The position numbers and the translations under genes are program-made. The notes beneath the pieces were generated by a model. That model was not told the DNA's origin, made no database searches, and worked only from the letters and a program-made list of their open reading frames with translations. Of a stretch of DNA of 64,000 nucleotides, positions 1 to 10,507 are shown one piece after another; the stretch's first letter is position 1, and every line of letters starts with the position of its first letter. Source of the DNA: Carya illinoinensis (lineage: Eukaryota > Streptophyta > Magnoliopsida > Fagales > Juglandaceae); assembly GCF_018687715.1 (NCBI RefSeq), contig NC_056754.1:15515001-15579000 (forward strand), in the 5' to 3' direction.

Positions 1-263
1 GGACCGAATAGGTCCGGTCCGGTCCACAAAACCTCCCCGGACCGGACCGAACTCACCCCTAGATACTGGTGCTGAGGAGCACCTTGATTAAATGGCTGCT
101 GCTGAGGTGGTAGGGACCAACCAGGCTGATCATTTCTCCACGAGAAATTTGGGTGATTTCTCCACCCCGGATTATATGTGTTGGAGAAAGGCTGATTCTG
201 TGCTTGATTGACCCAGTTGGTTGATTGTATTGGCTCAGACCCACCTTCTTGAAATACTGGCAT
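1..263 (-). pseudogene. Athila-like retrotransposon gag C-terminal fragment (runs off the window)
   Basis: The minus strand is open from an ATG at 261-263 to the window edge. It reads through a Gln/Asn/Pro-rich stretch containing YNPGWRNHPNFSWRN, a motif I recognise from the region after the gag domain of plant Athila-type Ty3/gypsy elements. The rest of gag (normally several hundred residues) is missing between this segment and the primer site only about 110 bp upstream, so the copy is internally deleted or non-autonomous. The last ~55 bases (1-55) are a GGTCCGGTCC-type low-complexity sequence that looks unlike the gag tail and may be a further insertion. The family assignment is by recognition of the motif only; I see no reverse transcriptase in the window for this element. 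Confidence 0.6.
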
Positions 264-373
264 GAAATGATACATCAATCTAATATGGTGGAGATGAGTG
301 GTTGATGCAAATGAGATGAGTAAAAAAATAAAATAAAATACAATAACAAGTTTAAATTTAAGTTAGACAACTA

Positions 374-391
374 TCCCCGGCAACGGCGCCA
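374..391 (-). other. Primer-binding site complementary to the tRNA-Asp 3' end
   Basis: On the minus strand this reads TGGCGCCGTTGCCGGGGA, the complement of the 3' end of plant tRNA-Asp including its CCA. Athila-type Ty3/gypsy elements commonly use this primer. It places the 5' LTR of a minus-strand element at higher coordinates, beginning within about 10 bp. Confidence 0.75.
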
Positions 392-990
392 AAAACTTGA
401 CTCACTCAAAAATGAGTAGTACTAATGCTATCCCAAGTGCAGGAGGATGTCGTGTAATAATTAGGAATAAATTCCTAGATCGTCTCCTCAGGGAAAGTTG
501 CTTAAAATTAAACTTGTTGAAAAAAATGTAAAAAAAAACTTCACAAAGAGAAAACAATAGGATGATATGTATAATGGATGGAAGAGGTTACTAGTCATGG
601 ACTAGATTCATATTTTTAGATGTTTGATTGTCGGATTGAAATGTAAATGACTAACAAATTAAATTCAGAGATTAATAAAATTAAATTAAGAATTAAACTA
701 GATTGGAAAGTAATCAAAATATGCATTGAAAATTGAAAATGCGTAAAACCAATATTCTAGGGTTTATCATTGTATCACAAATTCTCAATTTAAACCATAA
801 CAATTGTAATCACTATTAAAATGAAAGCTTAATGAAACAATAAAAATAAATAACATGAAATAAGTAAACAACAATTAAATTACCCAACTAAAACAAAAAC
901 AAAAGCTCTCTACCAAACCCTTATTGCAATAAATTAAACTAGTACACTTAATTAAAAACTTCTAAAACAATTTCTAATACTTAATGAAGG

Positions 991-1340
991 TTCTTCTAAA
1001 CAGAAAATAAATTAAGAAAACAAAAACTGAAACTTGCTGCTCCTTCTAAACAGAAAATAAATTAAGAAAACAAAAACTGAAACTTGCTGCTCCTTCTAAA
1101 CAGAAAATAAATTAAGAAAACAAAAACTGAAACTTACTGCTCCTTCTAAACAGAAAATAAATTAAGAAAACAAAAATTGAAACTTGCTGCTCCTTCTAAA
1201 CAGAAAATAAATTAAGAAAACAAAAACTGAAACTTGCTGCTTCTTCTAAACAGAAAATAAATTAAGAAAACAAAAACTGAAACTTGCTGCTCCTTCTAAA
1301 CAGAAAATAAATTAAGAAAACAAAAACTGAAACTTGCTGC
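991..1340. repeat. 50-bp minisatellite, seven copies
   Basis: Seven consecutive units start at 991, 1,041, 1,091, 1,141, 1,191, 1,241 and 1,291, each beginning with TYCTTCTAAACAGAAAATAA and ending in a CTTGCTGC-type sequence. The units are nearly identical, with single-base differences such as TTACTGC in the third and AAATTGAA in the fourth. The period is exactly 50 bp throughout, so expansion was recent and without indels. Confidence 0.95.
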
Positions 1341-1534
1341 TCCCGAAAACAACTTCAAAGTCTGAATGAAAAGCATAAAAAAAACTTTAAGCTAAGCTAT
1401 CCACGCACTGAACTCCTACTCAACTCCCCTATGTCTGAACGAAAAGCATGAAAGAAAACTTTAAGCTAAGCTATCAAACTTCGAAAACTAACTACTGCCC
1501 GAGAAAAAAAAACTCTCCCTTTGTGTTGCTGCCT

Positions 1535-2212
1535 CTAGCTCCTTAAATACTCATCTCCTGCTGTCCAGCTTAAACGAAAGAAAGAAAGAAATAGAATCTG
1601 CTGCTGCATGTGCATGGTTCTGTTCTTTTCTGCGTGTGAGCTGGTGTGAATCCACTGCATGGTCCGAGTGAGTGGGTGTGTGAATGTTCCTGCTGTCATG
1701 CATGTGTGAGTTTCTTTTTCTTTGCTGCAGCAGCTTCCGAGTGATCTGCATGTGTGTGGTTTGTTGAGTCCAGATGTGTTTGCACTTTTCATGTGTGTAT
1801 GTGATCCGAATGAGGCCATCTGCTATAACGTGCTGCCCAACCGAATGTGAATGGTCTGCTGTCATGGTTGCATCGTGTGATTGCAGTTCCTGCTGTCCGA
1901 AAGCTGATTGTGTGAGTGGGTCCCATGTGTGCTGCATGTGAGCATGTGTAAGCTGGTGTGAGAGCAGTTGCTGTGTGCTGTCCGAATGAAATTGCTGCAC
2001 GTTCAGGTTGGTCCCATGCATGTGTCCGAATGATTGCATGTTTGAGTGGCTGTGGGTCCATGTGATGTTCTTTCTGTCCGAGTGCCTTGTGTGCTGTGCT
2101 GCATGTGTGCTGTGCTATAGTCGTGTTGCCCAACCGAGTGATCTGCATGTTTGTTTCGTGTGAGTGGGTCCCATGCATGGTGCGAGTGTGCTGCATGTGA
2201 GCTGGTCCGAGT
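1535..2212. repeat. G/T-skewed low-complexity block with CCGAGTG and GCATGTG words
   Basis: Short words such as GTGTGCTGCATGTG, GAGCTGGTGTGAG, TCCGAGTG and TGGGTCCCATG recur in shuffled order along about 680 bp. All minus-strand frames stay open because stop codons are rare in this composition; the predicted peptides are His/Thr/Gln-rich with no domain. I read it as degenerate repeat inside the putative LTR, not a gene. Confidence 0.6.
2210..2212. repeat. Target-site duplication AGT, left copy
   Basis: AGT directly before the CACTA terminus at 2,213; the same AGT follows the right terminus at 12,752-12,754. A 3-bp duplication is the rule for CACTA transposons. Confidence 0.8.
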
Positions 2213-2244
2213 CACTACAACAAAAAACATTTTTTGGGACGAAA
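2213..2244 (+). repeat. CACTA left terminal inverted repeat
   Basis: 32 bp identical, in inverse orientation, to 12,720-12,751. The inner half contains TTGGGACGAAA, and further GGGACGAAA/TTTCGTCCC words continue a short way into the element on both sides. Confidence 0.95.
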
Positions 2245-2334
2245 TTAATTTGGGACGAATTGGAAATCATCCCAAAAAGTGGGATTTTGGAACAAAATTT
2301 GAATTTCATTCCAAAATGACGATGGTTATGCCAG

Positions 2335-2580
2335 ACCTTTCGAACGCGTTCGAACGGTATTCTTAGGGACGAAAATTTTTGTCCCAAATAAGTTAACCGT
2401 TCGACCGTTAATGATTAACCCTTCGAACGTTTAATTTTTACCGTTTGAACGTAATATTGGCGCGATAGGCAAAAATATTTTGGAGGGAAATAGATAAACC
2501 GTTCGAACGGTTAATATTAACCGTTCGAACGATGAATATTAACCGTTCAAACGTTATTTTAATCGGTCGAACGGTGACAG
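2335..2580. repeat. Left subterminal array of the CCGTTCGAACGG palindrome
   Basis: Repeated CGTTCGAACG/ACCGTTCGAACG words and one- or two-base variants (CGTTCAAACG, CGGTCGAACGG) occur in both orientations. Subterminal repeats like these are the DNA-binding sites of TNPA-type proteins in En/Spm elements; that role here is inferred from position. Confidence 0.8.
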
Positions 2581-2799
2581 AGTTTTAATTTTTTAAGTTT
2601 TTTGCCAAATTATATTTAGATTAACTAGTAATTATAAAAAATTGGTTAATTAAATAATATGAATAATCTAAATTAAGAATTAGTTTAGAAAATATAAAAC
2701 AATACTATTTCATATAACTTAAATACTGAATTTACAAAACACAAAATATTGTCTATACAAAAAACAGGAAATAAATAAATAAAAGTTATCATAAAGTAA

Positions 2800-4017
2800 T
2801 TAAGACCCCAAGTCTTTGCACACTTCCTTGACTGCAGCTATACGTTCCTCTATTTGTGTCAGTCGAGTACTGATGGTGACCTGAGTCGCAGACATGGCAG
2901 CAAACTCTGTACGAAGCTCAGACACAGCAGAATGGATCTCCATACGCACTGCATCGATCACTGCTGATGTATGCTCGCTGATCGCTGCACGCACTATGTC
3001 AGCCATCTCCTCACGAGTAACACTGTGGACTGATGCCTCGGCCAGTGTAGATGTCTCTGCAGCTGCAGCTGAGACTCCATGATCTCCCGGCTGTGCATCT
3101 CCGTGAGGATCAATTGGTTCTGGAACATGTGCACGAAAACGCAGTCTCGAGTGTCCCGTGCTGCGTGAGAGGGTGGTGCTGTTTATCGGTCCCATCGGCT
3201 CCCGTTTACGCTCAGCAACATCTGTCACAACACCAGCACATAGTAGATATTGGGTGATCAGGACTCCGAATGGTAGTATATCCATCGAAATGTACCGAGA
3301 TTCTGATCGAATCCTATCGAATATATACCCCACCAAGTCGATAGGAATGCCACGAGCGACCCGTATCATAAATTTCGTCCGATCAATGCCAACTTCTGTC
3401 TTGTGCTGCCGAGGGTCAATGTTATTGGCAATTATCAAATTTAATATCTTAAAGAAAGAAGATAAATCTGCCTGTTTGATGCTCTTCGTCCCGTCATACG
3501 GTGGAGCATCTGGACCGACAACCAAATCCCTCACCTCGTGATCAGCAAGGGTATCGACCTCATCAGTATAAACTGATGCCTCCTCCTCAGCTGTCTCCGC
3601 CTCAACTGAAGGATCAGTCTCTCTAGGCACCACATTCGGATATGCATCTGGCAGCCTAGGAATACCGAGATGCTCAGCAAGTCCATCTCGTGAAAATACA
3701 ATGGGTACTCCTCGGACAGTGATACTGTAGGCCCCAGAATCATCTGCGCTGGCACTGCCGAGTTCTCTATAGAACTCAGCAACAATGTCAATGTAGGAGA
3801 CTGGCTCCCATGCTTCCTCCCGTTCATCCAAGATAGGTCCCCAACCACGATCACTGAATATTGAGGGCAATGAATGACCCTCCCAGAGAAGACTCTGGAA
3901 ATCAGAAATCTTCACTGGTCGCTCCAGTGAAACTGTCCTCTCCCGAACTGGACCACTACTACTCTCACCAAGATTGCGTCGCTTACGTGCCGGTCTAGAA
4001 GTAGACATTATAATCAA
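2800..4017 (-). CDS. Antisense ORF of the CACTA element, plant transposon-protein type with C-terminal coiled coil
   Basis: An uninterrupted 405-residue frame runs opposite to the two transposition genes. Residues ~1-35 are basic and Ser/Arg-rich (MSTSRPARKRR). Residues ~45-150 (RGWGPILDEREEAWEPVSYI ... VRGVPIVFSRDGLAEHLGIP) resemble the putative plant transposon protein domain (Transposase_32 type, often found in gypsy-like debris). Residues ~180-275 include SSFFKILNLIIANNIDPRQ and LPFGVLITQYLL, which fit the same domain. After an acidic, low-complexity linker the last ~90 residues are heptad-like and predicted coiled coil. A second in-frame ATG three codons in (4,008) is an alternative start. 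The frame lies between two palindrome arrays, as if inserted into the subterminal region. Function is unknown; the family match is by eye, but the absence of any stop over 1.2 kb beside decayed neighbours suggests recent capture or selection. Confidence 0.6.
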   Translation of the reverse strand: MIIMSTSRPARKRRNLGESSSGPVRERTVSLERPVKISDFQSLLWEGHSLPSIFSDRGWGPILDEREEAWEPVSYIDIVAEFYRELGSASADDSGAYSITVRGVPIVFSRDGLAEHLGIPRLPDAYPNVVPRETDPSVEAETAEEEASVYTDEVDTLADHEVRDLVVGPDAPPYDGTKSIKQADLSSFFKILNLIIANNIDPRQHKTEVGIDRTKFMIRVARGIPIDLVGYIFDRIRSESRYISMDILPFGVLITQYLLCAGVVTDVAERKREPMGPINSTTLSRSTGHSRLRFRAHVPEPIDPHGDAQPGDHGVSAAAAETSTLAEASVHSVTREEMADIVRAAISEHTSAVIDAVRMEIHSAVSELRTEFAAMSATQVTISTRLTQIEERIAAVKEVCKDLGS

Positions 4018-4194
4018 CCTGAAATTTATAATTACAAACTAGATATATAACATTAACAAGAAAAATACAATAAAGAACAATTTACAGTAGTTTGAAACAA
4101 ACAGCAATTTAATAATATTTGATATTCTGAACAACATTATCAACAATAAATATATTTCTCAATATCAATATTAATAATATAAATATAATATTAA
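4018..4194. other. A/T-rich sequence upstream of the antisense ORF
   Basis: About 180 bp of A/T-rich DNA between the antisense ORF start and the next palindrome cluster. It is the likely promoter/5' UTR of that ORF by position; no defined motif was recognised. Confidence 0.3.
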
Positions 4195-4340
4195 TTACCG
4201 TTCGAACGTTTACTGTAATGGTCGAACGGTTAAAGACAAACCGTTCGACCGTTAAGCTAAAACGTTCAAACGTTTACTGTAACGGTCGAACGGTTTCAGA
4301 CAAACCGTTCGACCGTTAAGTTAGATCGTTCGAACGCTAC
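4195..4340. repeat. Second CGTTCGAACG palindrome cluster
   Basis: Dense TACCGTTCGAACG, GGTCGAACGG and CCGTTCGACCGTTAAG units, several in tandem with a period near 30-60 bp. The cluster sits just upstream of the antisense ORF, so it could act both as a transposase-binding region and as a regulatory region for that gene (inference). A further pair of palindromes occurs at about 4,713-4,746. Confidence 0.75.
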
Positions 4341-4749
4341 GCGATCGGGATTCCAGGCCGAGTCGACTCGGCCATTGAAATCCATGGAATCCTTCGATTC
4401 CCTGGATTTTACACCAAAATAAATGCAATAGAAACCTAAATAAACGTTCCTAACATGGATTTATGCAAATCTACCGATTATTTTGATGTATAAATCGGTT
4501 TACCCTAACTTAAACAATTAATCTATCAAAAACCTAAATCTAAACGGTAAAATGCTTTAAAAATGAAAAATACCGGTTGTTAGAGGTAAGGGCTTCGAGT
4601 GGGCACTGTTGACGGCGGCGAAGACGGCGTTCAACGGCGGAGATCGACGGTTTGGAGGCTTAGAACGGAGGAAATGCGTGAAAATGACGTCGGGATGGCT
4701 TATATATGCAGTGCCGTTCGAACGGTAAGTTATACCGTTCGAACGCATT

Positions 4750-5420
4750 AACTATATTCGGTATTAATTATATTAAATATAATAATTAATTCAATTATAA
4801 TATATTTTAATTGTTAAATATATTAAATGCAATATATTTAATGCACTTATATATTATTAAACACTATGTATTATATATATAATTTTTTATATATATAGTA
4901 TATATTATATTATATTTAGTACTAAAATATATTATACTATTGAATATTATATAGTATATAGTATAAGTTATATTATATAATATAATTAATATAATATAGA
5001 CTACTATATACATGAAGCTATGTTCATGTATTTATATAACATATATATTATATGTGATATTAACTAGTATCACATATATATACTAATATAGATGACACTA
5101 TATATATTAATAGTAGATATTCTATTATTAAATATCTACTATTAATATTATAGAAATAAACATTATATATATATATGCATGTGATACATATAACCCTATG
5201 CTATGATACCATATATATGTTATATATAATAGGTTAATATATGTAGTACTTGACTATAATATTAGATGTAATATGATATTTTATACTATATATGTTACTA
5301 AACTATATAATATATGTTTGATTATATATTATATAGTTATATTACTATGGCTCTAAACTATAGTACATTTAGAAATTATTATATTTAAAGGTATAGTGCA
5401 AAAAAAATACTTTATGCAAC
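4750..5420. repeat. Very A/T-rich TATATA-type block inside the CACTA element
   Basis: About 670 bp composed almost wholly of ATATTATA-like words with no open frame. It separates two palindrome clusters. No gene or known motif is visible. Confidence 0.6.
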
Positions 5421-5429
5421 AATATAACT

Positions 5430-5705
5430 TAAACGTTTGAACGGTTTACTATTGGCGTTCAAACGTTTAATAATACGTTCGAACGTATATATTAACGTTC
5501 GAACGTTAAATTAGGGGGGGAAATTTTTCCCGCTAGTCGATTCGACGTTTGAACGGTCTAATATAACCGTTCCAACGTTTAACAACAACGTTCGAACGCC
5601 AATTTTCATATTCGAACGTTAAATTAGCGGGGGAAATTTTTCCTGCTAGTCGATTTGACGTTCGAACGTTAATTAAACACCGTTCGAACGTTTTTGTTCT
5701 ACATT
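5430..5705. repeat. Third CGTTCGAACG palindrome cluster, containing a local duplication
   Basis: Palindromes and variants are interspersed with a duplicated segment: GGGGGAAATTTTTCC...GCTAGTCGATT appears near 5,515 and again near 5,630. The duplication indicates the array grew by local copying. Confidence 0.75.
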
Positions 5706-6074
5706 TACACGACAGAACCTCACAATCTCGCACTCGTTCCAGTCGACCGAGCATCACTCCCACGCTCATTTTGTTCCAACCAACGCCATTATTCTTTAAT
5801 ATAGCCCTCAAATATTACTAACTCCTATCAATCTCTTATATTTTCGGATTAAGAGGTTGTTTTTACCGTTTGGTGAAGAGTTTTTACCGTTTGGTAGATT
5901 TTCCACTTTTTCTCTCCAAATCAGGTATTCTCCTTAAATTTGACCTCATTTTAGTTTTTATATAAGTGTTTTCGTTTGCTTACATGAGTTCGTCATATAG
6001 TTTGCTATCTTTTGATGTAATATGGACTGTAAATTTTGAGGTTTTCGGAGGTTGAAGACGAGTGATTTCTGGAA

Positions 6075-6200
6075 GTAATCCGTTCGAACGGTATTCCTGT
6101 TCCGTTCGAACGGTATTCCGAATGTTTCGAACGGTATTCGTGTTCCGTTCGAACGTAATATATTAGATCGAACGGTGACGAGCACCGTTTGAACGATTTC
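6075..6200. repeat. Fourth CGTTCGAACG palindrome cluster, upstream of the transposase
   Basis: Several CCGTTCGAACGGTATTC units in about 120 bp, roughly 680 bp upstream of the transposase ATG. Binding of the TNPA-like protein here could regulate the transposase promoter (inference). Confidence 0.75.
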
Positions 6201-6873
6201 TTGGGCAATGTTAAAATAATTATCATTTTAAATGCAGGAGTGTAATTAAAAATTAATTAATTATAATCTACATTTAATAATACTTAAATACTTAAAAGAT
6301 TCAAATAATCAAATGAGAATGAATTAAATTACAAATCATCTAAGATTTGTTACAAAACTTAATTATTTATGATGTTGAATTATTTGTTTGATACATGTTA
6401 AATATTGGTATATCTTATATTGCTTGTTCATCAATATTAGCCTTAGACCCGTTCGAGAGTTATCAATCCGCCTTAATTGAAAGATTGATAACTCTTGAAT
6501 TGTCCAGAGTGGACAGTTTGGAATTGTAAGATCATTCTCGTAAACTATCGATCTATATCTGTTATACGTCCAACATTAAGATTTTGGCAGATTTATCCCT
6601 TGTTCTCCGGATATGCAGTTTCGGTGATGTTGTATCGACGATGGATAAGTCGGTGCACACAACCAGACGAGCATATTTGGAGAACTATGGGGAGATGCTG
6701 CCGAAATTTTGTTGGGCGTGACAGATTATAGAGGATAGGTTTGCGACTATGATCTTACAATTCCGAATGGGATAGGACCAACTACCCGGTGTAAGGTGGC
6801 ATACTCCTTGATTGAATTTGCGCTTGCTTGTTTGTTGATGCACACGTGATTGTTTATAATGAAGATAGTTAGC
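6201..6873. promoter_or_regulatory. Transposase upstream region
   Basis: An A/T-rich stretch to about 6,430, then mixed-composition sequence with no conserved frame leading to the transposase start. It is the expected place for promoter and 5' UTR of the plus-strand gene; a specific TATA box or initiator could not be singled out. Confidence 0.35.
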
Positions 6874-9800
6874 ATGGATAAGAGTTGGATGCGAGTTAGC
6901 GATCGTTTGGGTCAGAATTACAACGTATATGCTGAAGGTGTTAAGAAATTCTTAGAGTTTGCATTGGGTACATGTGATAGTGATGGACGTATTAGATGCC
7001 CATGTAAAGAATGTAGGAATTTGCGCTCTCATAAGATAGACTTGGTGAGAGAGCATCTGTTTGTAAAAGGTATTGACAAGGGTTATACTGATTGGGTCTT
7101 ACACGGGGAACCATATCCAACTTCATTCGATGCTCCACATGAAGAAGAAGCTATTGATGAAGATGTACAACCAGATGTTGTTGGAGATGAGTATGATGAG
7201 GATATGGAAGAAATGTTAGGTGACATCGGTGCAGGAATGTTTATGAATGAAGGTGGCACGGACACATCAAGTTCAAATGATGGGGGTCATAATACTTTTG
7301 CACGATTGTGGAATGAGTCACAACGTGAGCTATATCCAGGATGCAGAAGACACAGTAAGTTGTCATTTACCGTAAGACTGCTACACATAAAATCAATGTG
7401 CCGATTATCAATTAAGGCTGTCAATATGTTACTCGAGTTGTTTAAGGAGGCACTGCCATCAGATAATACACTTCCTCGTAACTTCTATGAAGCAAAAAAA
7501 TTGAAACGAGGACTTGGATTTGATTACAACGTAATACATGCATGTAAGAATGACTGCATATTATTTTGGCAAGAGAATGAGCAGTTGAACGAATGTCCCA
7601 TATGCCACGAGTCAAGATGGACATCTGACAAACAAAATGTGCCGCAAAAGGTAGTACGCCACTTTCCATTGACACCTAGATTACAACGATTATATATGTC
7701 ACGTGCAACAGCTGCAGACATGATATGGCACTCATCAGCCAGAGTTAGAAACGATGATATTTTATCACATCCTGCTAACTCTCAGGTGTGGAAGGAATTT
7801 GATAAGGAGCATACATGGTTTGCAGAAGAACCACGTAATGTGAGACTTGGGTTGGCAACAGATGGATTTAATCCGTTTGGGAACATGAGTACTAGTCACA
7901 GTACTTGGCCAGTCGTACTTATGCCGTATAATCTACCACCGTGGAAGTGTATGAAAGATCCATATTTCATGATGAGTTTGCTCATTCCAGGTCCGAGATC
8001 GCCGGGAAATGATATAGACATACACTTACAGCCATTGATTGCAGAATTGAAAGATTTGTGGGAGAATGGGGTTGTCACATTTGATTCATCAACAGGCAAG
8101 TCGTTCAAGATGCATGCTGCCGTTTTATGGACAATAAATGATTTTCCAGCATATGGAAACTTGTCAGGTTGGAGTACTAAGGGGAAAATGGCATGTCCAA
8201 CTTGTAACAAACATACTAAATCTGAATGGCTCACTTACGGGAGAAAATTATGTTTCATGGGTCATCGTCGATTTCTACCTGGTGATCATAGATGGCGGGG
8301 AAATTCACAAATGTTTGATGGTACTGTTGAATGGGGCCAACCTCCACCATATTTGTCTGGTGAAGATTTACTTGCACAATTTGTAGATGTTGGTTGTAAT
8401 GAATTTGGTAAAAAACAACGAAAGAGAAAACGAGCTACATCTGAGTTGAATTGGACTAAGAAGAGTATATTTTTTGATCTTCCATACTGGTCAAAGTTAA
8501 AATTACGGCACAGTCTTGATGTTATGCATATTGAAAAAAATATATGCGAATCCGTACTGGGAACATTGATGTCAATCGAAGGAAAAACGAAGGATACATT
8601 AAACTCAAGGAAGGATTTGAAGCGGTTGGGAATAAGACCGGAAATGCAGTTGCAAGAAAATGGTTCGTCCGTTTACATGCCGATTGGGTGGTATACATTG
8701 TCAAGGAATGAAAGGGCTACTTTTTGTGAGTGGATAATGAAAATTAAATTACCGGATGGTTATGCCTCGAATTTGACAAGGTGTGTGCGAACAAATGACT
8801 GGAAAATAACTGGGTTAAAAAGTCATGATTGTCATGTCCTTTTGCAGCGTATCTTGCCTATTGGTATACGTGGGTACTTGACTAAAGACGTGCGCGTGGC
8901 TTTGACTGAGTTGGGTTTATTTTTCAAAGACTTATGTGCACGGACATTAAATGTAGAAGCTTTGGATCGAATGGAACGGGAAATTCCCATCATATTGTGT
9001 AAGCTAGAAAGTATTTACCCACCGTCATTTTTCGATGTCATGGTTCACCTGGCCGTCCATTTGCCACGTGAGGCTCGACTTGCAGGACCAGTTCAGTATA
9101 GATGGATGTATCCCATTGAACGATTTCTTGGGAAGTTGAAACGAACAGTTGGTAATAAAGCTCGCCCAGAAGGATCAATTGCAGAAGCATATATTGATGA
9201 TGAGTGGCATACCTTCTGTTCCAAATATTTCCACGGAGTTGACACTAGGTTTGATCGGCCAGAAAGAAACTTTGACGTTGACAGAGCAAGACAACGAAAT
9301 GTGTTTTCCGTGTTTTCCCAACAAGTACGTCCACTTGGTGCAGTGCGTGGTTATGACTTATGTGGAAGAGAGTTTGAGAAAGCTCAGTGGTACGTGCTGA
9401 ACAATTGCCCTGAAATAGAGATTTACTTGAAGTAAGTATTAATCTTTTCTTAATTTAGTATTCGCTCATTTACTTTCGCAAAATTCTAATAATATAAAAT
9501 ACATGTGGTAATCATCAATTTCAGTGATCATATTAACATGCTCAAGGAACTAGGAGTAAATGATATAGACCGGAAACATGAAGAGGAGTTTTCGAGATGG
9601 TTTGAACAACGGGTAATGACATTACATATGCGACACTTCATTTAATACAAATAGAAAATATTGATTGTTTTTTTTATTGATATAATAGACGTTTTACTTA
9701 ATATGTAGGTTGTACAAATGCATGCCAATAATCCAAACGATATATCAGATGAATTGTATGCATTAGCTCGTGGCCCATCGAGACGGGCTACAAGATATTC

Positions 9801-10182
9801 TGCATGTATTTCTCGTGGTAGTAGGTATCACACAATAGATCGAGATCATTATAGGAAAACACAAAATAGTGGTGTACTAGTTGAGGGAAGTCATGATGGA
9901 GAAAATATTGATTTCTATGGAGTGATTGTTGATATAATTGGAATGAAATATTTGGGGGAGCTTGCAGTGTATCTGTTTAAGTGTGATTGGTGGGATTTAA
10001 GCAATCCTCGAACTGGAGTCCGTGATGATGAATATTTCTTGAGTATTAATACATCAAGAAAATGGTACGAGGATGATCCATTTATTTTAGCTTCTCAAGC
10101 ATCTCAAGTATTCTACTTAGATGACCCGAAGTTGGGAACTCAATGGCGAGTAGTACAAAAATATGCTCCAAGAAATATATAG
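6874..10182 (+). CDS. CACTA transposase (TNP2/TNPD-like), three exons
   Basis: Exons 6,874-9,431, 9,525-9,612 and 9,709-10,182 join in frame with GT-AG introns to give 1,039 residues. Domain order is that of plant CACTA transposases: a Transpos_assoc N-terminus (MDKSWM, then RCPCKECRN zinc-type Cys, residues ~1-75); an acidic linker; the TNP2/Transposase_21 core (~190-500, with DYNVIHACKNDC, ECPICHESRW, LMPYNLPPWKCMK); a DUF4218 region (~600-830, YIDDEWHTFCSKYFHG near its end); and DUF4216 in exon 3 (NSGVLVEGSHDGENIDFYG ... KCDWWDL). The protein should bind and cut the element ends. The start is the ATG matching the conserved MDKSWM; an ATG at 6,859 would add five residues. The annotated stop follows an apparent single-base deletion, so the usual acidic tail is lost. 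Confidence 0.9.
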
Positions 10183-10433
10183 ATGTTATCCCTCAGGCAG
10201 AAGGGCGAGATGAAGAAGAAGATGATGCCTCTACTTAAGAAGCATACCAAGAGAGTCAGCCCGTCTTTAATTTGTTTGTGGATTTGAGCCAGTATGAGAT
10301 GATTCCATTGAATAGAGAAGATATTGAGGCTGAAATTGTTGATGCGACACTTGAGCAAAGTGTTGATTCATCTGAAGTATCTACAGAAGATGAGACTGAA
10401 TTGTCAAATGATACTGATACAGATAGTGATTGA
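10183..10433 (+). pseudogene. Detached acidic C-terminal tail of the transposase
   Basis: Shifted by one base after RNI at 10,180, the reading frame continues as an Asp/Glu-rich tail with AYQESQPVFNLFVDLSQYE and NREDIEAEIVDA, resembling the usual C-terminus of CACTA transposases. It contains one internal stop (TAA in place of a likely CAA, about 10,237) and ends TGA at 10,431-10,433. One frameshift and one nonsense change therefore separate it from the main gene. The catalytic and DUF4216 regions are unaffected. Confidence 0.7.
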
Positions 10434-10507
10434 CGAATTATATTTTCACATTACGTGATGATGAACACTATTTTACTTAATGAATATTGTATCAGTCTTT
10501 TGAAATT

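Larger units (their letters stand above)
398..2212 (-). mobile_element. Probable Athila-like LTR or LTR remnant
   Basis: The sequence next to the tRNA-Asp primer site should be the LTR of the minus-strand element, and TGACTCACTC at 398 is a plausible TG/CA boundary. The far boundary could not be fixed: no matching second LTR is in the window, and the CACTA element starts at 2,213. The stretch is A/T-rich to about 990, then carries a 50-bp minisatellite, then a G/T-biased low-complexity block. The open frames in it show no family I recognise and look like by-products of the skewed composition. Confidence 0.4.

Noticed and set aside
374..391. A tRNA-Asp gene
   Set aside because: Only the 18-base 3' end complement is present, with no cloverleaf; it is a primer-binding site.
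991..1340. CRISPR-like array
   Set aside because: Units are directly adjacent with a constant 50-bp period and no variable spacers, in a plant nuclear context; it is a minisatellite.
1551..2196. Long minus-strand His/Thr-rich open frames
   Set aside because: Several frames are open at once in a G/T-skewed low-complexity block with repeating words; no domain and no codon-level conservation.
2894..3541. Plus-strand open frames opposite the antisense ORF
   Set aside because: They mirror the composition of the longer minus-strand frame and show no domain, whereas the minus-strand frame has domain-like motifs.
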